Assembly: GCF_010015445.1 (NCBI RefSeq)
Contig: NC_053116.1
Location: 4,353,568-4,417,567, forward strand
From: Perca fluviatilis
Taxonomy: Eukaryota; Chordata; Actinopteri; Perciformes; Percidae
DNA length: 64,000 bases
Direction of reading: 5' to 3'
The notes beneath the pieces were generated by a model that had not been told where the DNA came from, made no database searches, and worked only from the letters and a program-made list of their open reading frames with translations. Below, piece after piece: positions 46,571 through 57,430 of the stretch (its first letter is position 1; every line of letters starts with the position of its first letter). The position numbers were made by a program, and so were the translations under genes.

Positions 46571-46668
46571 GCTAAAATCTGCAATGGAAAACGGACGCAC
46601 AGCGCGTCGAGGCGAGTAGAGTCGAGGCGAGTCGAGCAGGTACCATGTAATAGAAAAGCACCATATAT
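46571..46668. mobile_element. Short hAT-like MITE fragment inside BEL/Pao integrase
   Basis: TGGTGCTTTTCTATTACATG (minus strand) and the opposite end GTTTTCCATTGCAG resemble inverted ends of a fish hAT MITE. Repeated CGAGGCGAGT words lie between. A few integrase codons seem lost at the site. Confidence 0.5.
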
Positions 46669-47747
46669 CATCTGCTTTTAGATTATTTTTCACCACGTTC
46701 CACTTTTGCCTCTCCTGCATCAGCGGAAGATATTCTTGAACCCAGCGCTTCCAGAACAGGTCAGCAAGGTACTGCACCTGTCTCCATCTTCGTCTGGAGT
46801 AGCAGTCTTCTTTCTTAAAAACACCTGGTGGCAGCAGGGGTTGTCCTGTCAGCAGGAGCAGATTGTTAGGTGTGAGGGCCTCTGGATCACTAAGATCGGC
46901 TGAAACCGCAGTGATGGGCCTATCATTCAGGATAGTCTGCATAGTTTGCAGGCTCTCATCATCCAGGACTTGCTGCCTGACAATAGAGTAGAGGACCTTC
47001 TTGATGGTCCGGATGAGTCTCTCCCATGAGCCTCCATGGTGTGAGCCAAAGGGAGGATTAAAAATCCACCTGATGCCTTTTGTTGACAGGTCCTGCTGGA
47101 TCTTGTCGTGTTCAGAAGGGATTCTCTCAGCTCACGTTCCGCTCCCACGAAGTTTGTTCCGTTGTCAGAAACCATTTCTTTGACCTGCCCTCTTCTGCAC
47201 ATGAATCTTCGTAGGGCAGAGATGCAGGAATTGGTGTCCAGAGAAAAGGCCAGCTCCAGATGGACTGCCCTGCTGACAAGACAGGTGAATAAGACTCCGT
47301 ACCTTTTCACCACAGTCCGTCCCCTTCTTGCTTCAATTGGGCCGAAGTAGTCAACTCCCACATAGGTGAAGGGAGGGTGATCTGGGGTTATGCGATTTAA
47401 AGGCAGGTCTGACATCTTCTGCACACTAGGTTGAGCGTGCCAGCGTCTGCAGAATACGCAGTCCTGGCAGCATTTGCTCTAATAACCCAGTATTTCTGGC
47501 GAAGCTTTGAACGCATTAGATTTCTCCCACCATGGCCCACTGAAATGTGTATGTGTTTGAGGAGCAGTCTGGTGAGATGGCTGGCTTTTGGTAGAATAGC
47601 AGGATGCTTGAATTCCTCAGGCATAGCCATCCTATTCAGCCTTCCGCCTACTCTCAGTATTCCCTCAGAAAGAAAAGGGTCGACCTTGTAAAGTCTGCTG
47701 GACTTCTTAACAGCAGTCCTTCCAGTTTCCAGTGCGGAAATCTCCTC
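46669..47747 (-). pseudogene. BEL/Pao copy 2, integrase with frameshifts
   Basis: Minus-strand pieces: HIHISVGHGGRNLMRSKLRQ (zinc finger His part), VGVDYFGPIEARRG (first Asp), MVSDNGTNFVGAERELRE (second Asp) and LNDRPITAVSADLSDPEALT, then RRRWRQVQYLADLFWKRW. At least three frameshifts and a stop near 47748 break the frame. The catalytic Glu region lies at the frameshift near 46930. Confidence 0.9.
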
Positions 47748-49990
47748 TTAGAAATGTTGGCCTTGGATGTAGAGTGCCTCTTCAGCACGTGAGATGTCTT
47801 CAACTGATGGATGTTCATGGACCTGCACCTTAGGTGTTATCCTGGATCCGAGCTGTTGGTGAGCCATTGTGGTTTCCTTCCTCCTCCTACTCAAGTGCAT
47901 AAGTAGGTCTTTGAATTCTAGAAGTCTTGTGGTAGCTCTTTTAAGATGATCCCATGAGGAGAAGTGTTGTATGTATTCGATGACTGGATCGTGAGCCTCT
48001 GCTGCACCTGTACCAAAGACTTCAACAGTCTTCTTGATCTCTGGGTCATCGTCGGAAAGAGTGGTGAAACTCTCTGGGTGCTTTGGCCAATTCTCCTCTG
48101 GCTGTTTTAGAAAGGGTGGCCCATTCAACCATTGTTTGGATTTCAGGAAGGCTTCAGCTGTTAAGCCCCTGGAGGCGTCGTCTGCAGGGTTGAGGGAGCT
48201 GTTAACGTATCGCCATTGAGATTTTTCTGACAATTCTCTGATGGTAGATACTCTGTTAGCCACATACGTTTGAAAGCGGCAGGTGTCGTTACAGATGTAC
48301 TTGATAACAGGGGTACTGTCAGTCCAGTAGACCGGTGGCTGAAGTGCATATTCAAGCTCCTTTTCCAGCATTCTGTTAATTCGCACAGCCAGTACTGCAG
48401 CTGCCAGTTCCAGCCTGGGGATGGTGACTGGTTTCAGTGGTGCAACTCTTCCTTTGCCCATCACGAAGGCAATGTGAATGAGGCCTCCGGTATTACTGAG
48501 CCTCAGGTAGCTTGCAGTGCCGTATCCCACCTCACTGGCATCGCAGAAATGGTGCAGCTGGGCCTTATGAAGCGGCCCAAAACTATGCGGCCTGTAGCAT
48601 CTGCTGATGTTTAGGCTTTTCAGGTGATCCAGGCCACCCAACCATGACTCCCACATTTTGGTAAAGGAAAGTGAAATCCCAGAATCCCATCCACAGCTTC
48701 CTCTGCAGAGCTCTTGCAGTATCCTCTTCGCTAAAAGGATCAAAGGCGCCAAAAATCCGAGAGGGTCATACACAGAGTTTGTAACTGAGAGTATGCCCCG
48801 CCGTGTATAGGGCTGCTGTTTTTGAGTTACTTTAAAACAGAAGGTGTCGGAAATAACGTTCCACTGGATGCCTAGAGCACGCTCTAGTGGTAGCTCGCTC
48901 CTTTCCAGATTGACATCTGTGATTTCCTTCAGAGCTCTATCTTTGTCTGGGACTGAAGCTAGCACATGGCTACTGTTGCTCACCCATTTGGTTAATCTGA
49001 AGCCTCCTGTTGCGCATGTCACTCTAAGATCATTAACTAGGCGTATGGCCTGCTTCTCGGAGGCAATGGATTTCAGACAGTCGTCGACATAGAAATTATT
49101 CTTGATGGTGTTCAGCACGTCTGTGGCCACTTTATCCTTGTTGTCTTTGGCAATTGTTTTTAAAGCATAATTAGCACAGCTCGGCGAGAAGACTGCACCA
49201 AAGAGATGCACCACCATTCTGTATTCTGTGAGAGGCTTGTTGACATCGCCATTAGGCCACCACAGGAAACATAAAAGGTCAACATCATTTTCAGGTACTC
49301 GGACTTGGTGGAACATCCCCTCAATATCTGCCATGATGGCAAATGGTTCCTGTCTGAACCGGAGGATGACGCCCAGGAGGGTGTTTGTCAGATCGGGTCC
49401 TTGCAGTAGCTGACCGTTTAATGAGGTGCCCTGAAATGACGCAGTACAGTCAAATACTACACGGATTTTCTTTTTCTTCTTATGGTAGACCCCATGGTGG
49501 GGTATATACCACACTCTACCATCACATCTGGACAGCTCGTCGTTTGGCACCTTTTCAGCATGGCCTTGGTCAAACATAGCATTCATAAAACATGTGTAGT
49601 CCGAATGAAAAGCCTCATTCTTCAGGAGTTTTCTTCGTAGAGTCATGGCTCGCAGCTCTGCTACGGCCTTGTTGTTTGGCATAGTCACATTGTCGTCTCG
49701 AAAGGGCAACCGCATTTCGTAGTGATCATCCTTTTTAACGGCTGACTCATCAGCTATTTTCAGGAATTTCTTGTCCTCAAAACACAGCTTGGCTTGTTCT
49801 TCACAGGCCTTTTCTGGGAAGTCTTCATTGTACTGCTTAATGTGCAGTTCCTTTAGACAAGCCACAGAGATTCTATTGCAGGAAACACACGGTCGGACTG
49901 TTTCATCGGTAAGTGAACCAACACTCGACGGGCCATTGATGATCCATCCTAAAAGGGTCCTGACAGCAGTCTCCTTGGCTGTGTATGATT
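47748..49990 (-). CDS. BEL/Pao copy 2, reverse transcriptase and RNase H
   Basis: One open frame from about 49990 to 47748. It reads AVRTLLGWIINGP upstream of the first Met, then IRVVFDCTASFQGTSLNGQL, IMADIEGMFHQVRVPEND, NNFYVDDCLKSIASEKQA (catalytic YVDD), NSVYDPLGFLAPLILLAKRI, HHFCDASEVGYGTASYLRL, VTIPRLELAAAVLAVR, VYWTDSTPVIKYI and NPADDASRG. All key RT and RNase H residues are present, and this 2.2-kb stretch has no stop. It differs clearly in sequence from copy 1, so the two belong to different BEL families. Confidence 0.93.
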
Positions 49991-50165
49991 TCCCATTTAA
50001 TTTTTACTGGCACGATCGCAAGCTTGCAGTCAGAGACACCGGCCCCAGTATGCTTCGTAGACATTGCAATAGCTACTGGATTACTGCTGCTAGCTGTGGG
50101 AACTGTGGAATACTTTGCTTGGCCGTTACGGTTGGACTGAGGCATATAAAGGCCTTCAGAGTGGG
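49991..50165 (-). pseudogene. BEL/Pao copy 2, protease-region remnant
   Basis: The minus-strand frame reads MPQSNRNGQAKYSTVPTASS and DCKLAIVPVKIK, which is the sequence just before a BEL protease. It then jumps to the linker before RT, so the protease core is deleted. No gag or 5' LTR follows, so the copy is 5'-truncated near 50165. Confidence 0.7.
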
Positions 50166-50575
50166 ACTTGGACTTGTTGGATATGCAGGATCATAGGGTG
50201 TCTTTTCTACAGTCATTAAACGCAACACAAAGTGCTTCACAAAATAAGAACACAACAGAAATACAACAAAAATTTCAAACACTGTTCACTGAGCAGTTCG
50301 CGTCTCTGCCCCGCGGATCTCAAAACAACCTGCACCAATAATTAAAAGTAATGAACCTATACTGCTTACGGCAGTAGGCAAATTCGCCAAAATCATGTCA
50401 ACCAGTCCCAAAAGTTAGACTAACTTCAAGTAAGCACTGCCATCTGAACTGAAAGCTGGTATTGAAACAGGGTGTAGCCAGACTTTTGTTTCTAAGGGGG
50501 AATACCCTCTGTCCTCCCCACCACACCCACCCACACTGAGGATCCAGGTGAGGAAAATCCACCCATGGGGAGCAA
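50166..50575. other. No recognised feature within the hAT remnant
   Basis: Includes 'tcattaaacgcaacacaaag' near 50212 and CA-rich sequence near 50520. No ORF. Confidence 0.4.
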
Positions 50576-50960
50576 TTAGTCCAGTTGTTTATTTTTTGTT
50601 GAGTGGTTAAGACTTTCATCAAACATCAACACAAAAGGCCCTGCCTTGTTAAGTGCTGCAATCAGTTTGTCTTTGAAATGTGGGGCAAGTCCAAATTTTA
50701 GAATGTAGCTGGTTTTGTCCTTTCCACTTCGTTGGATGCATATGAGTGGTGCTTCACTGCAGTGTTCAGACACCAGAGCACCTCCGCCAGTCGCATTCGA
50801 GCCAAATGCCGCTCGCAGGTCGCTGGTCTTCCCAGCTGTCCCGGCTCTGCTGGGACTCTCGGACTGCATGTGTGATTTCACCGCATTGACGCCCATTGTG
50901 CAAAGTTTGAAGTTTTTTTTGCACACGCTGCAAAATGCCTCTCCGGGTTTACCGTCAACG
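50576..50960 (-). pseudogene. hAT transposase N-terminal fragment with BED finger
   Basis: Minus-strand frame: KPGEAFCSVCKKNFKLCTMG then VNAVKSHMQSES (BED-type Cys-Cys-His finger), then KFGLAPHFKDKLIAALNKAG and PFVLMFDESLNHSTKNKQLD with an Asp in the first catalytic position, then a stop. The remaining two thirds of a hAT transposase, including the dimerisation domain, are absent. Confidence 0.8.
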
Positions 50961-51549
50961 GGCTTTAACTAGGTTCTGAATAGTTCATCCTCCAACCACT
51001 TCTGCTGAAACTTTTTTTTTTGGAAGCATTTTTTCATTTGATATTTCCTCCGTTCTTTCGCCACAGCGTACACTCACTCACACCATAGGCAGTAGACTCA
51101 CACTCACCGCACGTTGCATTACTAGCATCCGGTGTCGCGACTTCGTGCACCAGCCGTAAAAAAACAACCAATTAAAAGGTTCCGCCTGTCAACCATTATG
51201 CTATACTTCCGATCAAAATTAGATTTAGATGTTTATATAATCAAAATAAATCGTGAAAAACAATGTTTTTATTACATCAAGTTTACATAATTTTTTAATG
51301 CCTTTGAACATCGAAGTTCATGCTTTTTCATGCCAGTTCATGCCTGAATTTTCACAAAATCTATTTAATTACTTTTCATGCTTTTTAATGACCCGCAGAA
51401 ACCCTGGATGTTTATCTGTCACATTGACTATTATGATATTAATTCTGTAATGCCATTTGAGTAAGTGTTAAGTAAATTAATACAGAAATAAAAATGGGTA
51501 TGAAATTCATCCCAAAATAAATACATTTGGTAATAACTTTATCTTTCAG

Positions 51550-51881
51550 ATACTTTATAAAACTACTTGTACACAGTAAATTATCCAGTGTCAAATATGC
51601 TGTGTCAAGGTTTGTGGACTTTTTCAGAGTTATTACAACAACAGCAAGTGTAAGAGCCGCCTCATTTTGCCCAGTGTTCAATTTTCAGAGTTAAAATACA
51701 TAGTGTAAAAACAACTGTGTTTGACACTGGTGTGCAGTACAAGTACTCATCTAGAGTTATTACAACACCTATGAGAGTAAAAGGTCCGCTAGTGCTGGTG
51801 ACGTCACGTGGAAAACTTCTGTTTCAAATCAAGCCGAGCAGAAGACGACCAGACTTCATTTTCTGTCATCGAAAAACTCCA
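51550..51881 (+). other. 5' flank and probable first exon of SAMD3-like gene copy 2
   Basis: The exon-like block ends ...CGAAAAACTCCA, followed by GTAAGTTTTT at 51882. Upstream are repeated 'cagagttattacaac' and 'cagtgt' words that resemble element termini but differ from those at 34788 and 40445. Confidence 0.45.
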
Positions 51882-52884
51882 GTAAGTTTTTGCTCCTAAG
51901 TCCATATTAACCCATTTTCGCATTTCAGCTGAGAGTGTATTTAAGAATAACTTTAAATTGCTGTTCACCATACATCCTAGCTGGTTTTGTGCCTTAAAAT
52001 ACAGAATTACAAAGGGCTAACATGACCTAGTTGAAAGCTAGCTTAAATGTGCAAGCAATTTTAGGCTAAATAACGACATTATTTAATGTCAAACTATACA
52101 ATGTTGGGGTAAACTTTGTTGAGGTGTTCTTTTTTTAATGTCCATAGATTTCAGTCAAATAGTGAAGATTACACGTGTGGAGAGTTGACTTTACTAGCTA
52201 ATGTTGGTGACTAGCTGGGTGTGGCTAACGTGAAGTTTGTTTGAGCGGGCAATTCTGCATGGATTAAAGTCACCCCTAAATAAAAACTGTAATGCTAATG
52301 TCGTGTTGTTTTATTAGTGAATTTGTCACTGTATATTCGGTTTATTTTTGGCTCGTTACCGTTACACAGGCGTTATCGTTTGTTTTATCTGTACTCCTCC
52401 ATGCGCACACTCACTCACGCATGTGGCAAACATTGGTGCCTTTTCAGACATGGAGCATTGAAGACCATCAGGCAAAGCAAATAAAACACTGATTTCTTCC
52501 TGTGAAGCCGACACAAAATACTTAAGTAAATTGGATCAGTAAATTCCTGCTGTGAGTTAGCATCTTGCTAGGAATGGTTGGATTGTGAATGTATTGATGT
52601 GTCCTTTGGATAAAAGTCTATATTACAAACTGTTGAACAGATTGATCAAATTGCTGTGAAGTGACGGCGATGGATAGTGTTTGGAATTTATTTATTTTTC
52701 TACTTTGTTTCTCAGATTTGTCCATTTTGTGATGGTAGATAATATTTCATGTATGTTAATATTTACAGTCTTTGTTTAAACACATGACAAAATTTTTGCT
52801 TGCAAAACTAAGAGACTGCAAAAGGCTCTAAATTTAAAGTGAGAGAAATTGTGATAGTGTTTTGTTTTTTTAGGCTAAAATTTT

Positions 52885-53205
52885 GGCAGCACGGTGGCCC
52901 AGTGGTTAGTGCTGTGGTTCTGGGTTCGAATCCAGGCCTTTCTTTGTGGAGTTTGCATGTTTGCCCGTGTCTCCGTGTTCTCCGGTTTCCCCCACCACTA
53001 AAAATATGTTCCCCTCCCTCTCACTCCCTATATAGCTGATGTGTGGTGAGCGTTCTGGCGTCGTAAGGCGTTGTATGGCTGCCGTGCATCACCCAGGTGG
53101 GTGCTACACATTAGTGGTGTTAGACAGCAGTCCCCACCCCCCCTCCCCCCAAAAGTGCTTTGAGTGTCTATGATAAAGTGCTATATAAATGTAATAAAAA
53201 AAAAT
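52885..53205 (+). mobile_element. tRNA-derived SINE
   Basis: GGCAGCACGGTGGCCCAGTG carries the A box (GTGGCCCAGTGGTTAGTGC), and GGTTCGAATCC is a perfect B box 30-40 bp on, so a tRNA-like RNA polymerase III promoter is present. The tail 'aaagtgctatataaatgtaat' plus an A-run is typical of a partner LINE 3' end. It sits in an intron of SAMD3-like copy 2. Confidence 0.88.
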
Positions 53206-53318
53206 TGACCAGTATGATTTCCCTATTTAAAATATTATGTTAACAGACATTGATGCTACTGTCAGAGTAGGTTTGGGTTGTAGATCATAATGCTCATTAA
53301 TTTTTGCTGTATTTACAG

Positions 53319-54978
53319 ATTCCATCATGTTGATTAAAACAAAAATCAATAATTAAAAGAAATATGTCAAGATCAGTGAACGAAGTCTGGATGAATTCTT
53401 GAATTCCGGTAAGCCATCAGTCACACACCACTACAAAAACAAAATTAAAGTAATTGTCAGTTTATGACTTTTCTACTTTTATTTTTATTTTTTGGGTGTG
53501 GGATGCCTCGGGATGTTTTTTTTTTTTTTTACCTAATGCATGTTTGTATTATTTTTCAAGCTTCCGTGAAGTTCTCCATCCCACCCGTCAGTGAAGGCAA
53601 GGAACTGAGGTGGATGTAGATTTCTTTGCAGAAGTGGCACAGCTGCCCAATGCTGGTGTATTTACTCTTCAGTTTGATAATGGTACACTTGTTCTCTCAA
53701 TTTCTTTCAGCAAAATGCATGGACTTAAGACTCATTTACTCTTCGGTTATAAAAAACTGACAAATGGTTCGTGTTTATCTTTTATCTGTCCTCCCTTCTC
53801 CTCACTTAGGTTTGCAGGGGAACGCTTCATCTACCAGTCCAAACCAATTCAGCATTGGCCCTTTCATCATCAAGTCAGTCAATGTGGAACATATTTTGTG
53901 CCATTCAATTTGTGCATTGCATACTTTTTTGTTATCTTTAGATGTATTGACTGTCAAGATTATGTAATTTTAGTAAATAATGGCTTGTCTTTTATTCTGT
54001 CCTTTCACAGGTGGTTGAATCAGCATTGCCCAAGAAACCAGGTGGAGACCATACGAAAGGCCTGACTGATTGCTTGCAGCGACAGATGGTTAACATCCTC
54101 ACAGCAGATATGACTGAAACTTATGGGAACTATAGATATTTTTGTTTCAAGCAGAACATTTCTTGCATGTTTTTTATTGGGAAAACAAGTGACATTATTT
54201 AATTCTTGACATTTATTATAAGCATTGAAATAAATTGTATTCACTTTCTTTACTTCACTCTCAGGACATCACCAACACGGGACATGAGAGAGATGTATGC
54301 TTGAGGCATAGTTGAGATGTTGCCTTACCTGATGGATCCATATTCAAAAAATGGATATGTAAGTCTTCACTTGTTCTAGTTATTATACTATTATTCCTAC
54401 TATAGGTAGGAAGTACCTATAGTAGGAATGGTAAAATGCTTTCCAGAATTCATCATTTTAACCAACTCGTGCTGTTTTAAAAATTAACTATCCTATTATT
54501 ATCATTTAAAGGAGCATTTCTATGATGGTGAAAGTGGCAGTGGTTACTTGGCATGGAGGCTCAAAACCATACAGAGGAATAGTGCTTCATCACAGAGCAA
54601 AAGGCCATCATATCAGCTGACTGGTGGAGGGCCGTCAGCTAGGAGATATGAGTGAAGAGCAATGCAAGGAGGCCATATCCTTCATGAAGTTTTCATCTGA
54701 TGACACTATCAAGCAGAAAATGAAGATGACATTTGAATATCGTCGATTTATGGTCTACGACAAAGAGAAACCCTCAGATGTCTTGACTGAATTTCCATGC
54801 TTCAAAGATGTCAAAGGCCTGGTAATTTAATATTTTACAGAGAAATGTCCATTATGTCAATTAAAAAAAAAATGCAGTAGTTATGTCTTAACTTGTGGTA
54901 TGTCATTTATCTTTTGCAGATTGAGCAAGACTTCATCTTGCAGTTTGGAGAAGATGTAGCTGCCAAGTTTTTGGAGCG
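53319..54978 (+). pseudogene. SAMD3-like gene copy 2, seven exon relics
   Basis: Exons with mostly intact GT/AG borders: 53319-53408 (starts ATG; VKISERSLDEFLNS after a stop), 53561-53682 (VKFSIPPVSEGKEL then VDVDFFAEVAQLPNAGVF), about 53810-53873, 54011-54126 (LPKKPGGDHTKGLTDCLQRQ; donor lost), 54265-54358 (MLPYLMDPYSKNGY; one stop), 54512-54821 (EHFYDGESGSGYLAWRLKT; frameshift, then YRRFMVYDKEKPSDVLTEFP) and 54920-54978 (IEQDFILQFGEDVAAKF). The blocks match the order of fish 'SAMD3-like' proteins. This copy covers the N-terminal half, while the 37-38 kb copy covers the C-terminal half. Stops, a frameshift and a lost donor make it a pseudogene. Confidence 0.68.
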
Positions 54979-55507
54979 GTTAGTCCTAACTATATTTGTC
55001 TTTACCCAGAAACCCTGTTATAGATTTATGAGGTGATCATCTGTAAGGCCCTTGTGAGAGTAATCTCATTGTCTGTGTAACATCTACATGTTTACCTTTT
55101 ATTGGAATACTTGAGGATGTAGCTGTTTTTAGAATTTGTCTACAAATTGGTGCCTTGTTAGCATGTAAATAACATGGTTACCTGATGGAAACATTGGGTT
55201 TTGTTATTCTGATCTTTGATACATTTTATCTGCTTTTTCTTATGTCAGCTGGTAGTGTATGAATTTGTCCATGTTGTACAATATACAATACACAATATTT
55301 CTCTATCAAGAGAGTTATTCTCTTGTTCAAATAAACAAATAAACAAAAACACTGTGCAGTGCACAGTATAGACATTCCTGAGTGTTTAACATAATATAAA
55401 ATTCCTGTTTTCAGTTTTACAGTCCCAACAAAAGCTACTGCAATCTGCTTGCTACCGTTAGCTAGATCTAGCAGCCGTGCACTTTGGTGGTGCTAGGCTA
55501 ACCAACG

Positions 55508-55712
55508 CATCTTAGCTCTCTTTGCAGTTTGTTCGTGCTAGGTTAGTAGCTAACGTTCACGTTAGCTAATGTTAGCTACTATAGATAGCTGTGTTCTGCA
55601 GCCGTAAGCTAGCTACCATTCAAGCCAACACTAGATAACTAACGTTAGCTAAACACAGCTGTCTACGTTAGCTACTAACCTAGCACGAACAAACTGAACG
55701 GAGAGCTAAGAT
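55508..55712. repeat. ~50-bp inverted repeat (hairpin)
   Basis: TTTGTTCGTGCTAGGTTAGT near 55528 is complemented by ACTAACCTAGCACGAACAAA near 55674, and the match extends to ~50 bp with small differences. The loop is rich in 'gttagctaacgtta' words. Confidence 0.8.
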
Positions 55713-55798
55713 AGGTAGCTAGCACCACTGAAGTGCGCAGAGCTGAAGCTACACAACGCACTACACAAACGTGAAATTAATTTAGCCAACATTATTAC

Positions 55799-56071
55799 TT
55801 AGTTGTTATTGTCTCCTTCACGAGTGACAATGGGGTGCCTCAGTTTCAGATGCTCCCACATTGCTGTTGTGCTGGTGTGGTATGCCAACTCCATTTGGCA
55901 AAGAGCGCAAATAACGACACCTTTACGTTTGGAACTAAATTTGAAGTATTCCCATACCTTCGATGATTTAGGGCAAGCTGTTTTTTTAGGACTTTTTCTT
56001 TTATTGGGGCTTTTTGCAGGGCATTCTGCAATGTTTTGGTCGCCCACGTGTGGCGAGCTGTGGCAAAGCAT
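55799..56071 (-). CDS. BED-type zinc finger protein (hAT transposase N-terminus)
   Basis: 90 residues. SKVWEYFKFSSKRKGVVICA, then LCQMELAYHTSTTAMWEHLK and LRHP, give the BED pattern: aromatic N-part, C-x2-C, then H-x4-H. BED fingers bind DNA in hAT transposases. No catalytic domain follows downstream on the minus strand before the hairpin. It may be a fragment. Confidence 0.72.
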   Translation of the reverse strand: MLCHSSPHVGDQNIAECPAKSPNKRKSPKKTACPKSSKVWEYFKFSSKRKGVVICALCQMELAYHTSTTAMWEHLKLRHPIVTREGDNNN

Positions 56072-56485
56072 CGACGCAAAAATATGAAGTCAACGTAATT
56101 TTAATGTTGATGCGTCAACATCATTGACGCGTCGCTACAGGCCTAAACAATATGCACCAAACTAGTTGAAGTTAACATATCTAGTCAGAACTGGTTGATT
56201 TCTTAAAAGGTGTACATTCAAACATTCTTTTTGGAAATAATGAACTCTTCATCTTCTGGGCTACGGAGGACAGGGGCCACCAACCTTTCTGTTATAGTTC
56301 TTAGTTCAAAAGGTCATTCCTGGTGTTGTCTTTATTAAATGTTTTGTAAGGTGGAAAAGTGGAATGGAAAAGTTGTTAGGGTCAAAATATTATGCAGTTC
56401 ATCAGTTTTTATTAATCCATTATTTATAAAATGAATGCTACATTAGTAATGTCTTATTTACTCATTGGCTCCTTTTGCGTCACAG

Positions 56486-56912
56486 AGGAGTGCCAAGGTC
56501 TTACTAAAGACCTAGGTTATTTGACCAAGGATATACCCTTCCAAATCATAAGCCAACAGCTGGCCGAGCAAGGCTGCAGAAGAGATGATGACTTGAGGTA
56601 ATCTATGCATGCAGATTTCTTTTTCATTCCACTTTTTAAGTCTTTCTCCTTCTGAATTGACATTATAATATTGTTATGCCAGTGCTTTCACTCAATTCCT
56701 AATTGTACTGCATATAACGTAATGTATCTCTTGTCTCAGATTATTTTTGTTTGTTTACAGTAACGAACTCGACATAGTCGAAAAAGTGTTGAGCAACAAC
56801 ATGGGCAGCTATTCCAAGGTCACACACACACTTGGACCCCAAATATGCCAGGTTGTGTTTCAGATCATTAGAGAGTGCCTTGTTGCAAAAACAAGGGCTC
56901 TTGAAAATTGAA
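56486..56912 (+). CDS. Two intact 3' exons of an unrecognised gene
   Basis: Exon 56486-56597 lies between AG and GTAATC. Exon 56761-56912 follows TTTACAG. Joined in phase they stay open and end with TGA at 56910-56912. AATAAA lies 20 bp on (56932-56937). Readable parts include LTKDLGYLTKDIPFQIISQQ and SNELDIVEKVLSNNMGSYSK, then HTLGPQICQVVFQIIRECLV. I do not recognise the family. Helical, no Cys/His cluster, no membrane segment. Upstream exons would have to lie beyond the hAT fragment at 55430-56145 or outside the window. Confidence 0.5.
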
Positions 56913-56972
56913 TTATGGCACTGTAACAGAAATAAAAGTAACTATGTGCAGCAAACTGTTTACTGTACACAG

Positions 56973-57370
56973 CTAAAAAATGCAATTAAACATTATTTTT
57001 TGGTTAAATCTGTTTATTGGATTATTTAGCGCTTGAATCTTCTTGTTTTGCGCTTTTTGTGAAGCTCTCGTTTGGCTTGCTCTATCCGCTTGCGATAAGC
57101 ATGAAGTGCATGTATTTTTCATTTTCTTGACACAATGCCAAAACAATTGAAGGCCACTGTGTGTGCCCTCTTCACTGTCCGTGGACTCTGAGGTGCTGAC
57201 GTGTACGGTAAGCATATTGTCACTTCCGGTGTTCCCGTGTTCCAAACGCTAGTTTGCTGCTCCAGCAACAACTTACTCAACTCTGCTTTAATGTTTAAAT
57301 TAGCGGCTATTTGCCTGGATTGCATTTGAATTACAATTGTTCTACTCAAGCACTTATACTTCGCTTCCCT
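56973..57370 (-). other. Minus-strand ORF pair, unrecognised
   Basis: One frame reads MQSRQIAANLNIKAELSKLL and another, near 57030-57100, ends in a very basic HAYRKRIEQAKRELHKKRKT stretch with a stop. They could be parts of one small protein split by a frameshift, or chance. Low support. Confidence 0.25.
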
Positions 57371-57430
57371 TACAGCGACTGCCTCGCTGATTTTACAGTT
57401 GTTAAAATGCTGTTAGCTTAGCCATTAGCA

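Larger units (their letters stand above)
45923..51406 (-). mobile_element. hAT transposon remnant with a nested BEL/Pao copy
   Basis: The left end CAGGGTTTCTGCAGGT and the right end (complement) CAGGGTTTCTGCGGGT are inverted. Subterminal 'tttcatgctttttcatgcc' words are shared by both. GATGT flanks both sides (45918-45922 and 51407-51411), a 5-bp duplication as in hAT5-type elements. The right arm holds the start of a BED-finger transposase. Most of the rest has been replaced or displaced by a BEL/Pao element. Confidence 0.75.
55430..56145 (-). mobile_element. hAT fragment with BED finger and long hairpin
   Basis: The right edge (minus strand) reads CAGGCCTGTAGCGACGCGTC, a hAT-type end in fish. 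A BED-finger ORF follows. The far part contains a long inverted repeat. The rest of the transposase is missing. Confidence 0.6.

Noticed and set aside
52885..52965. A functional tRNA gene
   Set aside because: A and B boxes are present, but the flanking sequence and tail match a SINE and no cloverleaf with a plausible anticodon arm is evident.
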